The notes: a model not told the origin generated them from the letters alone. Counted from the stretch's first letter, positions 8,240 to 17,514 are shown. The stretch is DNA of 64,000 nt from Microvirga antarctica (GCF_017921815.1 NZ_JAGEMM010000006.1:248001-312000), one strand, 5' to 3'. Numbers and translations: made by a program.

Positions 8240-9517
8240 TCAGCCCTTTTTGTTGTAGAGGAACTTGAGCGGCTGACCGGGAGCCGGAGCCTCGCTGAGG
8301 CCCTCATCCTTGATCACCTTGAAGTCGGTGATCTTCCAGCCCTGCTCGGTGTCATCGGGGCCGAACTGCACGAAGTTGATGTCGCAGATCGCCTGGTGAT
8401 CTTCCTTGCGGATCTTGCGCATGCCCTTGCAGGAATCGAACTCGAGGCCCTCGAGTGCGGCGATCACCTTGTCGGTGTCGGTGCTGCCGGCCTTCTGGAT
8501 GGCATTTGCATAGGCAAGCACCGAAGTATGGGCTTCGCCCACATAGCCTGCAGGATATTTGTCGCCGGTCATCTTCACGTAGGCGTCATAGAGATCGTCG
8601 TTGATCTTCTGGCCCTTGTAGGCGCCGTAGAACCAGTGGAAGCCCGACCACAGGCCGGGCGGGGTGTTCTTGCCCATCGCCTGCGCGATGATGAACTCGC
8701 TGCCGGGATCGACCAGGACCTTGAACTTCTTGGTCAACCCATAGGCTGCTGCTTGTCCGAACATGGTCACCGCATCGCCGCCATAGACGCCGCAATAGAG
8801 CCCTTCGGACTTGCTGCGCATGAGCTGCGCGATATCGTTCTTGTAATCGGTGGCGCCGAACTTGGCCCAGATCGCATCCGTGATCTTGGGGTCCTTCTTG
8901 TTCAGCTCCGGATAGAACTGCAGCATGCCGTCGACGAACGAATCCCAGTTCGATGTGCCGATGGCCGTCTGCGGATTAATGGCCGTCCAATCCGACACTG
9001 CCGGGTAATCGCCTGCCACCAGTTTGGCCAACGCGCGCTGGCGCGAATAGGCGTGGTCGGCGGTGCGGAAGACGTTGGGGCTGAACTGGTCGTGTGTGAG
9101 TTCGTTGGCGGCCGCGGCCGACACCACGAGCACCGACTTGTCGGCCTGGAGGGTCGGCGCGATGGCCAGCGCCACGCCGCTCGACAACACGCCGAGCATG
9201 AGGTTCACGCCGTTGCCGGAGAGGTCCTTGGCGGCGGCGACGCCAGCAGCAGGCGCTGCCTTGTCGTCACGGGTCACCAGTTCGATCTTGCGACCGAGCA
9301 CGCCGCCGGCCTGATTGATCTGATTGACCGCGATGGTCGCGCCGGCAAGCTGATAGCGCCCGATGACCTCCTGCGAGCCACTGAGCGGCGAGATCAGTCC
9401 GAGGCGGATCGGCTGCCCTTGAGCAAAGCTCGGACGCGTGAAGCTCCCGAAGGCGCTTGCTGCTCCGAAAACGGCCAGCGATTTGGTGATTTGGCGTCGT
9501 GAGAAATCGTTCGACAT
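8240..9517 (-). CDS. ABC transporter substrate-binding protein, LivK/Peripla_BP_6 type (importer 1)
   Basis: The 425-residue periplasmic binding protein of the type-I fold begins with a twin-arginine-like leader, SRRQITKSLAVFG, ending near residue 33 (SFAQG). The mature part opens IRLGLISPLSGSQEVIGR and has NQAGGVLGRKIELVTRDD, typical of this family. The start ATG 9515-9517 has a strong ribosome site GGAGG six bases upstream. It is the first gene of the leftward importer-1 operon, and the regulon palindrome at 9541-9556 sits only 24 bp before its start codon, where a bound repressor would cover the transcription start. The ligand is unknown. Confidence 0.9.
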   Translation of the reverse strand: MSNDFSRRQITKSLAVFGAASAFGSFTRPSFAQGQPIRLGLISPLSGSQEVIGRYQLAGATIAVNQINQAGGVLGRKIELVTRDDKAAPAAGVAAAKDLSGNGVNLMLGVLSSGVALAIAPTLQADKSVLVVSAAAANELTHDQFSPNVFRTADHAYSRQRALAKLVAGDYPAVSDWTAINPQTAIGTSNWDSFVDGMLQFYPELNKKDPKITDAIWAKFGATDYKNDIAQLMRSKSEGLYCGVYGGDAVTMFGQAAAYGLTKKFKVLVDPGSEFIIAQAMGKNTPPGLWSGFHWFYGAYKGQKINDDLYDAYVKMTGDKYPAGYVGEAHTSVLAYANAIQKAGSTDTDKVIAALEGLEFDSCKGMRKIRKEDHQAICDINFVQFGPDDTEQGWKITDFKVIKDEGLSEAPAPGQPLKFLYNKKG

Positions 9518-9540
9518 GGTTCCCTCCTTTTATTTATCTA

Positions 9541-9556
9541 TCTAACGGTAGTTAGC
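9541..9556. promoter_or_regulatory. Regulon operator, site 1 (importer 1)
   Basis: TCTAAC-GGTA-GTTAGC: one mismatch from the shared palindrome TCTAAC-N4-GTTAGA. It lies in the gap between the SDR stop (9600) and the binding-protein start (9517), so it can only serve the leftward importer-1 operon. Confidence 0.75.
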
Positions 9557-9599
9557 TTTTGGGGCCGGTCAACGGCTATTCGTGGGCGAGCAGGCCCCG

Positions 9600-10445
9600 T
9601 TACTCTGCGTAGACTCCTGCGCTGAGAAGAGCGTTTGATCCGAGATCCGCTCCCTGGCGATTGGTGTAGTAGCCCGCGCACAATCCCCCATCGACCGGCA
9701 CCAGCGCGCCGGTGACGTAGGAGGCGGAATCGGACAGCAGAAAGAGAACCACGGCGGCGATTTCCTCCGGCTGCGCCATGCGGCCGAGGGGCGTGCGGTT
9801 CACGAGCACGTCCTCAAGATAGCGCGGCGGAATCCCCTTGCGGACGAGCGGTGTGTCGACGCCGTTTGGCGCGACGGCGTTGACGCGGATGCCGCGCCGT
9901 CCCCATTCGATCGCCAGGACGTCCGTCAGCCCGGTGATGCCGAATTTGGACGAGCAGTAATTGGCCCGGCCGGCCGAGCCGCCGAGCGAATTGACGGACG
10001 CGATATTGACGATCGCGCCGCGCCCGTGGGCGAGCATGCGCCGCCCTGCCGACTGGCAGGACAGGAACATGCCTTTGAGATTGGTGTCGACCACAAGATC
10101 CCAGGTCGCCTCGTCCATGGATTCGGCAGGCGAGGGCCGTGAGAGGCCGGCGGCGGTCACGAGGCCGGTGATGGGGCCGAAGGCCGCCTCCAGCGTGGCG
10201 ACCGCGTTTTCCGTCGCGTCGGCATCGCGCACGTCGAAGGGGAGAGCGATGGCCTTGCCACCCTCGGCGGCAATCGCGGACACGATGGCTTGTGCGGCGT
10301 CGGTCGCGATGTCGCCAATCCCGACGGCCGCGCCAGCCTTCGACAATGCCCGCGCGGTCGCTTCTCCGATGCCGGAGGCCGCGCCGGTAACCAGCACGGT
10401 GGACCCGGTGAAGTCGAAACGAGCGTCACTCGACGTTGGCCGCAT
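9600..10445 (-). CDS. SDR-family oxidoreductase
   Basis: Classical short-chain dehydrogenase/reductase, 281 residues. It has the cofactor motif TGAASGIG near 20-27, the NAG-like AAGLS (the usual Asn replaced by Ala), a serine in NIASVNS and the catalytic YCSSK. IGDIATDAA after beta-2 suggests NAD(H) preference (Asp at the end of the strand). The ATG 10443-10445 is chosen over an upstream TTG because GAGAAG lies eight bases before it. The C-terminal tail after the PVDGGL motif is about 25 residues longer than usual. It is transcribed alone, divergently from the next SDR, with operator site 2 between them. Substrate unknown. Confidence 0.85.
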   Translation of the reverse strand: MRPTSSDARFDFTGSTVLVTGAASGIGEATARALSKAGAAVGIGDIATDAAQAIVSAIAAEGGKAIALPFDVRDADATENAVATLEAAFGPITGLVTAAGLSRPSPAESMDEATWDLVVDTNLKGMFLSCQSAGRRMLAHGRGAIVNIASVNSLGGSAGRANYCSSKFGITGLTDVLAIEWGRRGIRVNAVAPNGVDTPLVRKGIPPRYLEDVLVNRTPLGRMAQPEEIAAVVLFLLSDSASYVTGALVPVDGGLCAGYYTNRQGADLGSNALLSAGVYAE

Positions 10446-10513
10446 GGACAATTCTTCTCACCTGCAGGACATCGAGGGTTGCTGGACAGCGTCATTTCAT
10501 GACTGTTGCATAA

Positions 10514-10529
10514 TCTAACATTCGTTAGA
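10514..10529. promoter_or_regulatory. Regulon operator, site 2 (divergent SDR genes)
   Basis: TCTAAC-ATTC-GTTAGA, a perfect match to the consensus palindrome. It lies 68 bp before the leftward SDR start and 125 bp before the rightward SDR start, so it can control both promoters. Confidence 0.85.
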
Positions 10530-10654
10530 TATTTAAGTCAATGACAGCTTGGCTTCACGATTGGCCAATTCCGCTGCCCGGGAGAGACTGCTCCACGCCG
10601 TCCTGTGAGGGCCGGCTACGCGCTCGGGCAGCGCAAACAGAAGAGGACGCGGCA

Positions 10655-11377
10655 ATGTCAGAATTCGATCGCCAGGTCTGCGTGGTGACAGGCGGCGGGC
10701 GCGGGATCGGGCGGGCCATCGTGGCGATGTTCGCGGCCGAGGGCGCTCATGTTCACTCTCTCGACACGTTCGAGCAGGCGCCGCTCGACGGTCACGTCAG
10801 TCTTCACAAATGCGACATCGCCGATTTGTCGGCCGTAGAGGCGTTCTTCGCTCAACTGGGAGCCGACTGCTCCCTCGACATCCTCGTCAATAACGCCGCA
10901 ACCGTCACCCGCGCTGTGCCGATCACGGAGCTTTCGGCCGAGGAATGGCAGCGCACGCTGGCGGTCAACGTCACGGGCGTTTTCAATGTGACCCGCAGCG
11001 CCCTCGGGCTCATGGGGAGTGGCGGACGGATCATCAATCTGGCGTCGACCTTTGCCCATGTGGGCTCCCCGGGGCGCGTCGCGTATTCGACCACCAAGGG
11101 TGCGATCCTGGCATTCACCCGGTCTCTGGCGCTGGATACGGCGGCGCTCGGCATCCGCGTCAATTCCATCTCGCCAGGCGGAATCGCCACCGATCGGCTG
11201 ATCGAGTTGTTCGGTTCGGAGGAGGCCGCCGAGGCGCATCTCGCCCCCCTGCATCCCATCGGCCATACCGGCAAGCCCGCGGATATCGCCAACGCCGTGT
11301 GGTATCTCGCGTCCCAGCGCGCAACCTTCATAACGGGCGCAGACCTGCGCGTGGACGGCGGCTACACCGCGCAATAA
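10655..11377 (+). CDS. SDR-family oxidoreductase
   Basis: 240-residue classical SDR. It shows TGGGRGIG (cofactor loop), DILVNNAAT, the serine in NLASTFAHVG and the catalytic YSTTK, and ends with the ITGADLRVDGGY block. Start at ATG 10655 with AGAGGA upstream; the longer frame to 10541 would contain no fold and comes close to the operator. It belongs to the regulon through site 2. The likely role is oxidation of a hydroxy intermediate or reduction of a keto intermediate of the pathway; substrate not deducible. Confidence 0.86.
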   Translation: MSEFDRQVCVVTGGGRGIGRAIVAMFAAEGAHVHSLDTFEQAPLDGHVSLHKCDIADLSAVEAFFAQLGADCSLDILVNNAATVTRAVPITELSAEEWQRTLAVNVTGVFNVTRSALGLMGSGGRIINLASTFAHVGSPGRVAYSTTKGAILAFTRSLALDTAALGIRVNSISPGGIATDRLIELFGSEEAAEAHLAPLHPIGHTGKPADIANAVWYLASQRATFITGADLRVDGGYTAQ

Positions 11378-11419
11378 GGGCTCTCCGTCGGCGCGATCGA
11401 CGTGCCGCTCGCAAGCCGC

Positions 11420-11447
11420 TTGCCAATCTTTCGAACGTCCGTTAGAT
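11420..11447 (+). promoter_or_regulatory. Predicted promoter overlapping operator site 3
   Basis: TTGCCA (11420-11425), a 16-bp spacer and TTAGAT (11442-11447) resemble a sigma-70 promoter. The operator TCGAAC-GTCC-GTTAGA (11431-11446) fills the spacer and its right arm forms the -10 box, so a bound regulator would exclude RNA polymerase. It would drive the EthD-like gene, etfB, etfA and the CoA-transferase. Confidence 0.6.
11431..11446. promoter_or_regulatory. Regulon operator, site 3 (EthD-etfBA-CoA-transferase operon)
   Basis: TCGAAC-GTCC-GTTAGA, one mismatch from consensus (T to G at position 3 of the left arm, a substitution shared with sites 6 and 7). It lies 42 bp before the first start codon of the operon. 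Confidence 0.8.
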
Positions 11448-11488
11448 TTTATCGGGAAGAGGATCGGCCGGTCGCCGGTCCCAAACGG

Positions 11489-11851
11489 ATGGCAGGCATG
11501 GCGAAGTACAATCTGATTGCGCTGACGAACCCGCTCGATGGTCGCGACGACGAATTCAACGAGTGGTACACGAACGTCCACTTGGCCGACGTCCTGAAGC
11601 TTCCGGGCGTCACCGCGGCCCAGCGCTACCGTCTCGCGGAGACACAGCATCGGGCGGGCCCGCTCGACTGGAAATACATGGCCGTCTACGAGATCGAGAT
11701 CGACGACATCTCGACCACGCTCTCGGCCCTGAAAGCCGCGAGCGGGACCGAAACCATGCCGTTGTCGCCGGCTCTTTCGCCTGAGCGCATGGTGTGGATC
11801 TTCGAGCCGATCACCGAGCGCGTCGAGCGCCCTGCCGCGATCGCCGGCTGA
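11489..11851 (+). CDS. EthD-like dimeric alpha/beta-barrel protein
   Basis: A 120-residue protein resembling the EthD/ferredoxin-like barrel family: [19 protein letters not shown], then the pattern [13 protein letters not shown] typical of EthD-like proteins, and ending VWIFEPI. Some members act as small monooxygenases or isomerases, but most are uncharacterised. An upstream start (11402) is excluded because the frame would run through the operator and promoter. The ATG at 11489 or the one nine bases later (11498) is the start; neither has a strong ribosome site. It is the first gene of the etf operon, 65 bp ahead of etfB. Confidence 0.72.
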   Translation: MAGMAKYNLIALTNPLDGRDDEFNEWYTNVHLADVLKLPGVTAAQRYRLAETQHRAGPLDWKYMAVYEIEIDDISTTLSALKAASGTETMPLSPALSPERMVWIFEPITERVERPAAIAG

Positions 11852-11916
11852 TTCTGTCGCAAAATTTCGACGCGCCAAGCAAGCGCGCGCCATCTATCGG
11901 AGAGGTCACAAGCCCC

Positions 11917-12666
11917 ATGAAAGTGCTCGTCCCTGTCAAGCGGGTCGTCGATTACAACGTCAAGATCCGGGTCAAGTCCGACGGCTCCGGAGTCGAGCTC
12001 GCCAACGTCAAGATGTCGATGAATCCGTTTGACGAAATCGCCGTTGAAGAGGCGATCCGCCTCAAGGAGGCCGGCAAGGTCGACGAGATCGTCGTGGTGT
12101 CGATCGGGCCGGCGCAGGCGCAGGAAACCCTGCGCACCGCCCTCGCGATGGGCGCCGACCGGGCCATCCTCGTCAAGGTCGAGCACGCGGTCGAGCCGCT
12201 CGGCGTGGCCAAGGTTCTGAAGGGTGTCGTGGAGGCCGAACAGCCAGGCCTCGTCATCCTCGGAAAGCAGGCCATCGACGACGATGCCAACCAGACCGGA
12301 CAGATGCTTGCGGCCCTCCTCGGCTGGGCGCAGGGAACCTTCGCGTCGAAGGTCGAGATCGACGGCGACAAGGCCCGCGTGATCCGCGAGGTCGATGGCG
12401 GCTTGCAGACGATCGACTTGAAGCTTCCGGCCATCGTGACGACGGATCTGCGGCTCAACCAGCCGCGCTACGCCTCGCTGCCCAACATCATGAAGGCCAA
12501 GAAGAAGCCCCTCGACGAAAAGAGCCCGGCGGATTTCGGCGCCGACGTGACGCCCCGTCTCGAGGTCCTCAAGACCGAGGAGCCCGGCGGCCGGAAAGCG
12601 GGCGTCAAGGTCAAGTCCGTGGCCGAGTTGGTCGACAAGCTCAAGAACGAAGCCGGCGTTCTCTAA
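11917..12666 (+). CDS. etfB: Electron transfer flavoprotein beta subunit
   Basis: 249 residues, standard EtfB length. Typical stretches are [18 protein letters not shown] at the N-terminus, [35 protein letters not shown] and the AMP-binding part [25 protein letters not shown]. With EtfA it accepts electrons from acyl-CoA dehydrogenases and passes them to ETF-ubiquinone oxidoreductase, which is not in this window. Placement inside the regulon indicates a dedicated ETF copy for the four dehydrogenases encoded nearby (inference). Confidence 0.95.
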   Translation: MKVLVPVKRVVDYNVKIRVKSDGSGVELANVKMSMNPFDEIAVEEAIRLKEAGKVDEIVVVSIGPAQAQETLRTALAMGADRAILVKVEHAVEPLGVAKVLKGVVEAEQPGLVILGKQAIDDDANQTGQMLAALLGWAQGTFASKVEIDGDKARVIREVDGGLQTIDLKLPAIVTTDLRLNQPRYASLPNIMKAKKKPLDEKSPADFGADVTPRLEVLKTEEPGGRKAGVKVKSVAELVDKLKNEAGVL

Positions 12667-12692
12667 GCGCCGCGACGAGGAAACAGATCATC

Positions 12693-13622
12693 ATGGATAT
12701 TCTTCTGATCGCCGAACACGACAATGCCACCCTGTCGGACCAGACCGCCAAAGCGCTGTCGGCAGCGCTGAAGATGGGTGGCAGCGTGGATATCCTTGTG
12801 GCAGGTCACGAGGCGAAAGCAGCGGCCGACGCGGCAGCGAAACTGGCAGGCACGCGCAAGGTGCTGCTCGCGGACGCCTCCGAACTGGCGCAACGCCTCG
12901 CTGAACCGCTGGCCGCACTGGTAGTGTCGTTGGCCGGTTCCTACGATGTCATTGTTGCCCCCGCGACAGCAGCGGGCAAAAATGTCGCGCCGCGCATTGC
13001 AGCGCTTCTCGATGTGGCGCAGATCTCTGAAATCGTGGAGGTCATCTCGGCCGACACCTTCAAGCGCCCGGTCTATGCGGGCAACGCCATCCAGACCGTG
13101 CGCTCCACTGACGCCAAGAAGGTCATCACCGTGCGCACCGCGTCGTTCCAGGCGGCGGGCGAGGGCGGGTCCGCTCCCGTCGAGACGGTTCAGGCCGCGA
13201 CCGATCCCGGGCTGTCGACCTTCGTGGAAAACAACCTCTCGAGCAGCGATCGCCCCGAACTGACATCTGCCCGGATCATCATTTCCGGCGGTCGGGCGCT
13301 GGGCTCGGCCGAAAAGTTTCAGGAGGTCATGATCCCGCTCGCGGACAAGCTCGGCGCAGCCCTCGGCGCAAGCCGGGCGGCTGTCGATGCCGGCTACGCG
13401 CCGAACGACTGGCAGGTGGGTCAGACCGGCAAGGTCGTGGCGCCGGATCTCTACATCGCCGTCGGCATTTCCGGAGCCATCCAGCATCTGGCCGGCATGA
13501 AGGATTCGAAGTTCATCGTGGCCATCAACAAGGATGAGGAGGCGCCCATCTTCCAGGTCGCCGATTACGGACTTGTCGGTGACCTGTTCACCCTCCTGCC
13601 GGAACTCGAAAAGGCCCTATGA
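12693..13622 (+). CDS. etfA: Electron transfer flavoprotein alpha subunit
   Basis: 309 residues, normal for EtfA. The C-terminal FAD-binding domain is clear: ISGGRALGS near 199-207, [30 protein letters not shown] around 248-277, then [20 protein letters not shown]. The gene follows etfB after 26 bp, with GAGGAAA as ribosome site, and is followed by the CoA-transferase after one base, so the three are one transcript. Confidence 0.96.
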   Translation: MDILLIAEHDNATLSDQTAKALSAALKMGGSVDILVAGHEAKAAADAAAKLAGTRKVLLADASELAQRLAEPLAALVVSLAGSYDVIVAPATAAGKNVAPRIAALLDVAQISEIVEVISADTFKRPVYAGNAIQTVRSTDAKKVITVRTASFQAAGEGGSAPVETVQAATDPGLSTFVENNLSSSDRPELTSARIIISGGRALGSAEKFQEVMIPLADKLGAALGASRAAVDAGYAPNDWQVGQTGKVVAPDLYIAVGISGAIQHLAGMKDSKFIVAINKDEEAPIFQVADYGLVGDLFTLLPELEKAL

Positions 13623-13623
13623 C

Positions 13624-14853
13624 ATGACAGAGGTCTCCGGCGCACTCGCCGGCCTGAAAGTGGTCGACCTCACCCAGATGCTGGCGGGGCCCTATTGCAC
13701 GATGCTGCTGGCCGACCAAGGTGCCAGCGTCGTCAAGATCGAGCCGGTCAATGGCGATCCCACGCGGCATTTCGGGCCGTTTCGGGAGGATGATACCCTT
13801 CATCACTTCGGCGGGTATTTTCAGAGCACCAACCGCAACAAGAAGAGCGTTGCGCTCGATCTCAAGTCACCGGACGGCAAGGCGCTGTTCCTGCGCCTCG
13901 CGAAAGACGCCGACGTGGTGGTTGAGAACTTCCGCGCCGGTGTCATGGACCGCCTCGGTATCGGTTATGAAGTGCTGGCGGCGGCCAATCCGCGGCTGGT
14001 CTATGCGGCGATCCGTGGCTTTGGCGACCCGCGCACCGGCAGCAGTCCTTACGTCGACCGGCCTGCCTTCGACGTCGTCGCCCAGGCGATGGGCGGCGCG
14101 ATGGGCATCACCGGCCCCGATGCGCAGACGCCCATGAAGATCGGGCCGGGCGTTGGCGACATCTTTCCAGCCTCGCTGGCGGCTTTCGGCATCATGGCGG
14201 CCTTGCATCACGCGGGCCGCACGGGGCAGGGGCAGTTCGTCGACGTGGCCATGTATGACGGGATTCTCGCCATGTGCGAGCGCATCGTCTACCAGTACTC
14301 CTATGTGGGAAAATCGCCCGTGCCCGAGGGAAACCAGCACCCGATCCTGTGTCCATTCGGCACCTTCGCGGCCAAGGACGGCCAGGTGACCGTCGGCTGT
14401 CCGCGCGATTCGTTCTGGCGCGAGCTGGCGACGATCATGGGGCGTCCCGAACTGGTGGACGATCCGAGATTCTCTTCCAACAACGCCCGCCTTGCTCATT
14501 CGGGAGAAACGGTCGCGATCGTGGAGGGCTGGACGTCGGCCCGCACCAAGGCCGAAATCGCGCTGGCGCTCGACGGACGCGTGCCGTTTGGGCCCGTCAA
14601 CACGGCCGCCGACATCTATGCGGACCCGCATGTGGCCGCCCGCAATATGCTGGTAGAAGTCGAGCATCCGGGCTCGTCCACACCCGTCACCATCGCGTCG
14701 ACGCCTGTTCGCATGACGGCAACACCCGGCGGCGTGTTTCATCGGGCGCCGCTCGTGGGCGAGCACACAACCGAAGTGCTGTCGGGGCTGGGTCTGTCGG
14801 GCGACGACATTGCCGAGCTCAAGGCGCGAGGGGTGGTCGCAGGGGGAGAGTGA
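13624..14853 (+). CDS. CaiB/BaiF class III CoA-transferase
   Basis: 409 residues, full length for the family. N-terminal GLKVVDLTQMLAGPYCTMLLADQGA and VVKIEPVNGDPTR, then NRNKKSVALDLKSPDG, and RPAFDVVAQAMGGAMG, where Asp150 matches the catalytic aspartate of class III enzymes. It moves CoA from a donor such as succinyl-CoA or acetyl-CoA onto a carboxylic acid by a ping-pong-like route. Start is ATG 13624, directly after the etfA stop. Substrate unknown; together with two AMP-ligases and an NDP-forming synthetase it is one of four CoA-activating routes in the regulon. Confidence 0.92.
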   Translation: MTEVSGALAGLKVVDLTQMLAGPYCTMLLADQGASVVKIEPVNGDPTRHFGPFREDDTLHHFGGYFQSTNRNKKSVALDLKSPDGKALFLRLAKDADVVVENFRAGVMDRLGIGYEVLAAANPRLVYAAIRGFGDPRTGSSPYVDRPAFDVVAQAMGGAMGITGPDAQTPMKIGPGVGDIFPASLAAFGIMAALHHAGRTGQGQFVDVAMYDGILAMCERIVYQYSYVGKSPVPEGNQHPILCPFGTFAAKDGQVTVGCPRDSFWRELATIMGRPELVDDPRFSSNNARLAHSGETVAIVEGWTSARTKAEIALALDGRVPFGPVNTAADIYADPHVAARNMLVEVEHPGSSTPVTIASTPVRMTATPGGVFHRAPLVGEHTTEVLSGLGLSGDDIAELKARGVVAGGE

Positions 14854-14899
14854 CGGGCGGCATTCCGCCGGCCCGCGCTGTTGTTTCGACCTGACGTCT

Positions 14900-15211
14900 T
14901 CAGCGGATGGGCGAAAAGCTCGTGGGCTTCAGGATGGTCGTTTCCATCGTCTGGATAAAGGACGTCGTTTTCGGCCCGAACGCGATCCATTCCGGGTCCG
15001 CATAAAGCTTGGCGCGCAGGTCGTCGCGCTGCTGCATGTTGTCGTATCCCCACATTGTGATGACCTGGTTCAGCGTGCCGAGCTCAGTGACGAAATAGCC
15101 GATCATCTTGAGGTACTTGGTGTGCAGTGCGAGGCCCTCTGCCTCGTAAAGGGCAAGGAATTCCTGGAGTTTTCCCGGGTGGAACGTGTAGGTGCGCTTC
15201 TCGATGATCAC
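14900..15211 (-). CDS. NIPSNAP-family protein
   Basis: A 103-residue small ferredoxin-like alpha/beta-barrel protein. IIEKRTYTFHPGKLQEFLALYEAEG at the start and the central GYFVTELGTLNQVITMWGY match NIPSNAP proteins. Start is the GTG at 15209-15211 with GAGGGG eight bases upstream; a longer frame would run through operator site 4. The function of bacterial NIPSNAP proteins is not established, though they are frequent next to acyl-CoA degradation genes. It diverges from the acyl-CoA dehydrogenase with the operator between. Confidence 0.85.
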   Translation of the reverse strand: MIIEKRTYTFHPGKLQEFLALYEAEGLALHTKYLKMIGYFVTELGTLNQVITMWGYDNMQQRDDLRAKLYADPEWIAFGPKTTSFIQTMETTILKPTSFSPIR

Positions 15212-15273
15212 GGCGGGGTTCCCCTCATTGTGCGAAATGTCGGGCCGCAGGCTAATCCCGTTCTCGACTAAAT

Positions 15274-15289
15274 TCAAACAAATGTTAGA
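15274..15289. promoter_or_regulatory. Regulon operator, site 4 (NIPSNAP / ACAD divergent)
   Basis: TCAAAC-AAAT-GTTAGA, one mismatch from consensus. It is nearly centred between the two divergent start codons (62 bp to the NIPSNAP start, 65 bp to the dehydrogenase start). Confidence 0.75.
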
Positions 15290-15354
15290 ATAGACGCAGT
15301 CGCCCGAAACGCCTTTGCGGCCTTTCGGGCAGATAAGAAACACCGGGAGGCGAT

Positions 15355-16491
15355 ATGTTAGAACGAACCCTCTTTTCCGAGGAACACGAGATGTTCCGCG
15401 AGTCCGTCCGGCGTTTCATGGAACGCGAACTCGCCCCCCATCACGAAGAATGGGAAGAGAAAGGCGAAGTCCCGCGCTGGGCGTGGAAGAAGGCCGGCGA
15501 GCAGGGCTTTCTGTGCGTAGCCATTCCCGAGGAATGGGGCGGCGTGGGCGCTGACCGGCGCTACTCGATCATTCTGATGGAAGAGCAGGCGCGGCTGAAC
15601 CTGACCGGTCTCGGCTTCGCGCTCCATTCCGACATCGTCGCACCCTATATCCATCATTACGGCACGACCGAGCAGAAGCTTGCTTGGCTGCCCAAGATGG
15701 CGAGCGGCGACGCGATTGCGGCCATCGCCATGACCGAACCCGGCGGCGGCTCGGACCTCCAGGCGATCCGCACTACCGCAATCCGCGACGGTGACGATTA
15801 CATCATCTCGGGTCAGAAGACGTTCATCACCAACGGCCAGACGGCCGATCTCTTTCTCGTGGCCTGCAAAACCGACCGGGCGGAAGGCGCCCGCGGCATC
15901 AGCCTCGTGATGGTGGAGGCCGATCGCGCCGGATTCCAGCGCGGGCGCCGGCTGAAGAAGCTGGGGACGAAAGCGCAGGATACCTCGGAGCTTTTCTTCA
16001 ACGATGTGCGGGTGCCTGTCACCAATCGCATCGGCGAGGAGGGCAAGGGGTTTGCGTATATGATGCAGGAACTCGCCTGGGAGCGCATGCATGTGGGCAT
16101 CCAGGCCGTGTCCTGCTGCGAGGCGGCACTGGGCTGGACCATCGACTACACGAAGCAGCGCCGCGCCTTCGGCAAGGCCATCATCGAATTCCAGAACTCG
16201 CGCTTTACCCTCGCCGAAATGAAGACCGAAGTGCAGGTCGGACGCGTGTTCCTCGACCGTTGTCTGGAGTTGGTCCTCGAAGACAAACTCGACACCACGA
16301 CGGCCGCCATGGTCAAGCTCTGGACGAGCGAGATGCAGGGCAAGGTGCTGGACGCCTGCCTGCAGCTTCACGGCGGCTACGGGTATATGTGGGAATATCC
16401 GATCACGCGCGCTTTCGCGGACGCGCGTGTGCAACGCATCTATGCCGGCACCAATGAGATCATGAAGGAGCTCATTGGCCGGACGCTGTGA
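15355..16491 (+). CDS. Acyl-CoA dehydrogenase, long-chain/LCAD-like
   Basis: 378-residue FAD enzyme that forms a 2,3-double bond in an acyl-CoA and reduces ETF. Signature blocks are AIAMTEPGGGSDLQ, SGQKTFITNGQTADL, RRAFGKAII and LQLHGGYGYMWEYPI. At the MCAD catalytic-Glu position it has Ala (IYAGTNEI) as in LCAD, and the Glu of QELAWERM matches the alternative LCAD catalytic base. Start ATG follows GGGAGG. It is preceded by operator site 4 and appears to be transcribed alone, since the next gene is on the other strand. Confidence 0.92.
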   Translation: MLERTLFSEEHEMFRESVRRFMERELAPHHEEWEEKGEVPRWAWKKAGEQGFLCVAIPEEWGGVGADRRYSIILMEEQARLNLTGLGFALHSDIVAPYIHHYGTTEQKLAWLPKMASGDAIAAIAMTEPGGGSDLQAIRTTAIRDGDDYIISGQKTFITNGQTADLFLVACKTDRAEGARGISLVMVEADRAGFQRGRRLKKLGTKAQDTSELFFNDVRVPVTNRIGEEGKGFAYMMQELAWERMHVGIQAVSCCEAALGWTIDYTKQRRAFGKAIIEFQNSRFTLAEMKTEVQVGRVFLDRCLELVLEDKLDTTTAAMVKLWTSEMQGKVLDACLQLHGGYGYMWEYPITRAFADARVQRIYAGTNEIMKELIGRTL

Positions 16492-16507
16492 ACCTGACCC
16501 GCCGCCG

Positions 16508-17389
16508 CTAGCCGGCGGCGAGGTCTGTCCGTCTCGCGGAGGCGTAGTCCCGCCAGGTGATCGGCTGGCGTCCGGTCACGCGCGCGACCGTGTCGTAGAC
16601 CGCGCCCGCGAGCGGCATCTCGCCCGCCTCGATGGCCGCGACTCCCGTTGCGAGACTGGTGGCATAGACCGGTTCCATGCCTTGTTTGAGAAGGATGGGC
16701 AGCAGGCTCGCAGCGGGCCTTGGCTGGTAGGTCACGGGGTTCTGCGTCACGTCGGACAGGGTTGCGGCGATCTCCGACATGGTCAGCGCCTCGATGGCGA
16801 GCGGATAGATCTGTCCGGCGTGTTTGTCGGGCTCGCGCAAGGCGGCTGCGGCGACGGCCGCCATGTCGTCGGACGAGATCCAGCTCACGCGTTGATCGCC
16901 GATGAAATGGACCACGCGGTCGGGCCGATGGCGGAACGCGCCCCAGACGGTATCGATGAAGAAGTTGGGCCTCAGGTGCGTGAACGAGAAGCCCATCGCC
17001 TCGATGGCGCGCTCGATGAGCTGATGCCAGCCGAAATGGGCGTAGGGTGTGTCATCTGCCGCCAGCGCGCCGAGATGAACGATATGCGGCACGCGGGCCG
17101 CCTTGGCGGCGTCCAGCAGGCGCTTCGACTGGATCATCATGTCGACGCTGTAGCCCGTCACCAGGAAGATGGAATCCACGCCCTCGAGTGCAGGCCGCAG
17201 TGTCCTGGGGTCGTCATAGTCGAACGCCACCGGTTCGAAGCCGGATTCGCGCAGTCTCGCGGCTCCGGCATCGCTGCGCGTGGCCCCCAGCAGTTCGATC
17301 GCGCCAGCGGCAGCATCCGGTGCGAGCGCTCTCATGGCCGCTCCGCCCACCGTTCCGGTCGCGCCGGTCACCAAGATCCGTCTGGTCAT
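16508..17389 (-). CDS. NmrA/atypical-SDR NAD(P)-binding oxidoreductase
   Basis: 293 residues with an N-terminal Rossmann motif TGATGTVGGAAM (near 7-18), the pattern VDSIFLVTGYSVDM and HIVHLGALAADDTPYAHFGWH, then FTHLRPNFFIDTV, typical of NmrA-like and related atypical SDRs. It lacks the YxxxK pair of classical SDRs. Members act as quinone or isoflavone-type reductases or as NAD(P) sensors. It is a single leftward gene, with operator site 5 only 18 bp before its start codon. Confidence 0.83.
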   Translation of the reverse strand: MTRRILVTGATGTVGGAAMRALAPDAAAGAIELLGATRSDAGAARLRESGFEPVAFDYDDPRTLRPALEGVDSIFLVTGYSVDMMIQSKRLLDAAKAARVPHIVHLGALAADDTPYAHFGWHQLIERAIEAMGFSFTHLRPNFFIDTVWGAFRHRPDRVVHFIGDQRVSWISSDDMAAVAAAALREPDKHAGQIYPLAIEALTMSEIAATLSDVTQNPVTYQPRPAASLLPILLKQGMEPVYATSLATGVAAIEAGEMPLAGAVYDTVARVTGRQPITWRDYASARRTDLAAG

Positions 17390-17407
17390 GCTCGCCGTAT
17401 CCTAAAA

Positions 17408-17423
17408 TCTAACATATGTTCAT
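17408..17423. promoter_or_regulatory. Regulon operator, site 5 (NmrA-like gene), degenerate
   Basis: TCTAAC-ATAT-GTTCAT: the left arm is perfect, the right arm has three mismatches. It is the weakest of the ten sites, but its position (18 bp before the start codon) and spacing agree with the others. Confidence 0.5.
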
Positions 17424-17514
17424 TTTTATAGAGGAACGGCCGCGCCTGTGTCCAGAGCACGCAGGCGCGGCCTTTGACAGGGAACGAAAGTCAGGCGGCG
17501 CGCGGAATCGGCGC

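Noticed and set aside
7871-9502. 543-codon plus-strand frame opposite livH and the binding-protein gene
   Set aside because: Antisense shadow of two well-recognised genes; long antisense frames are common at this GC content.
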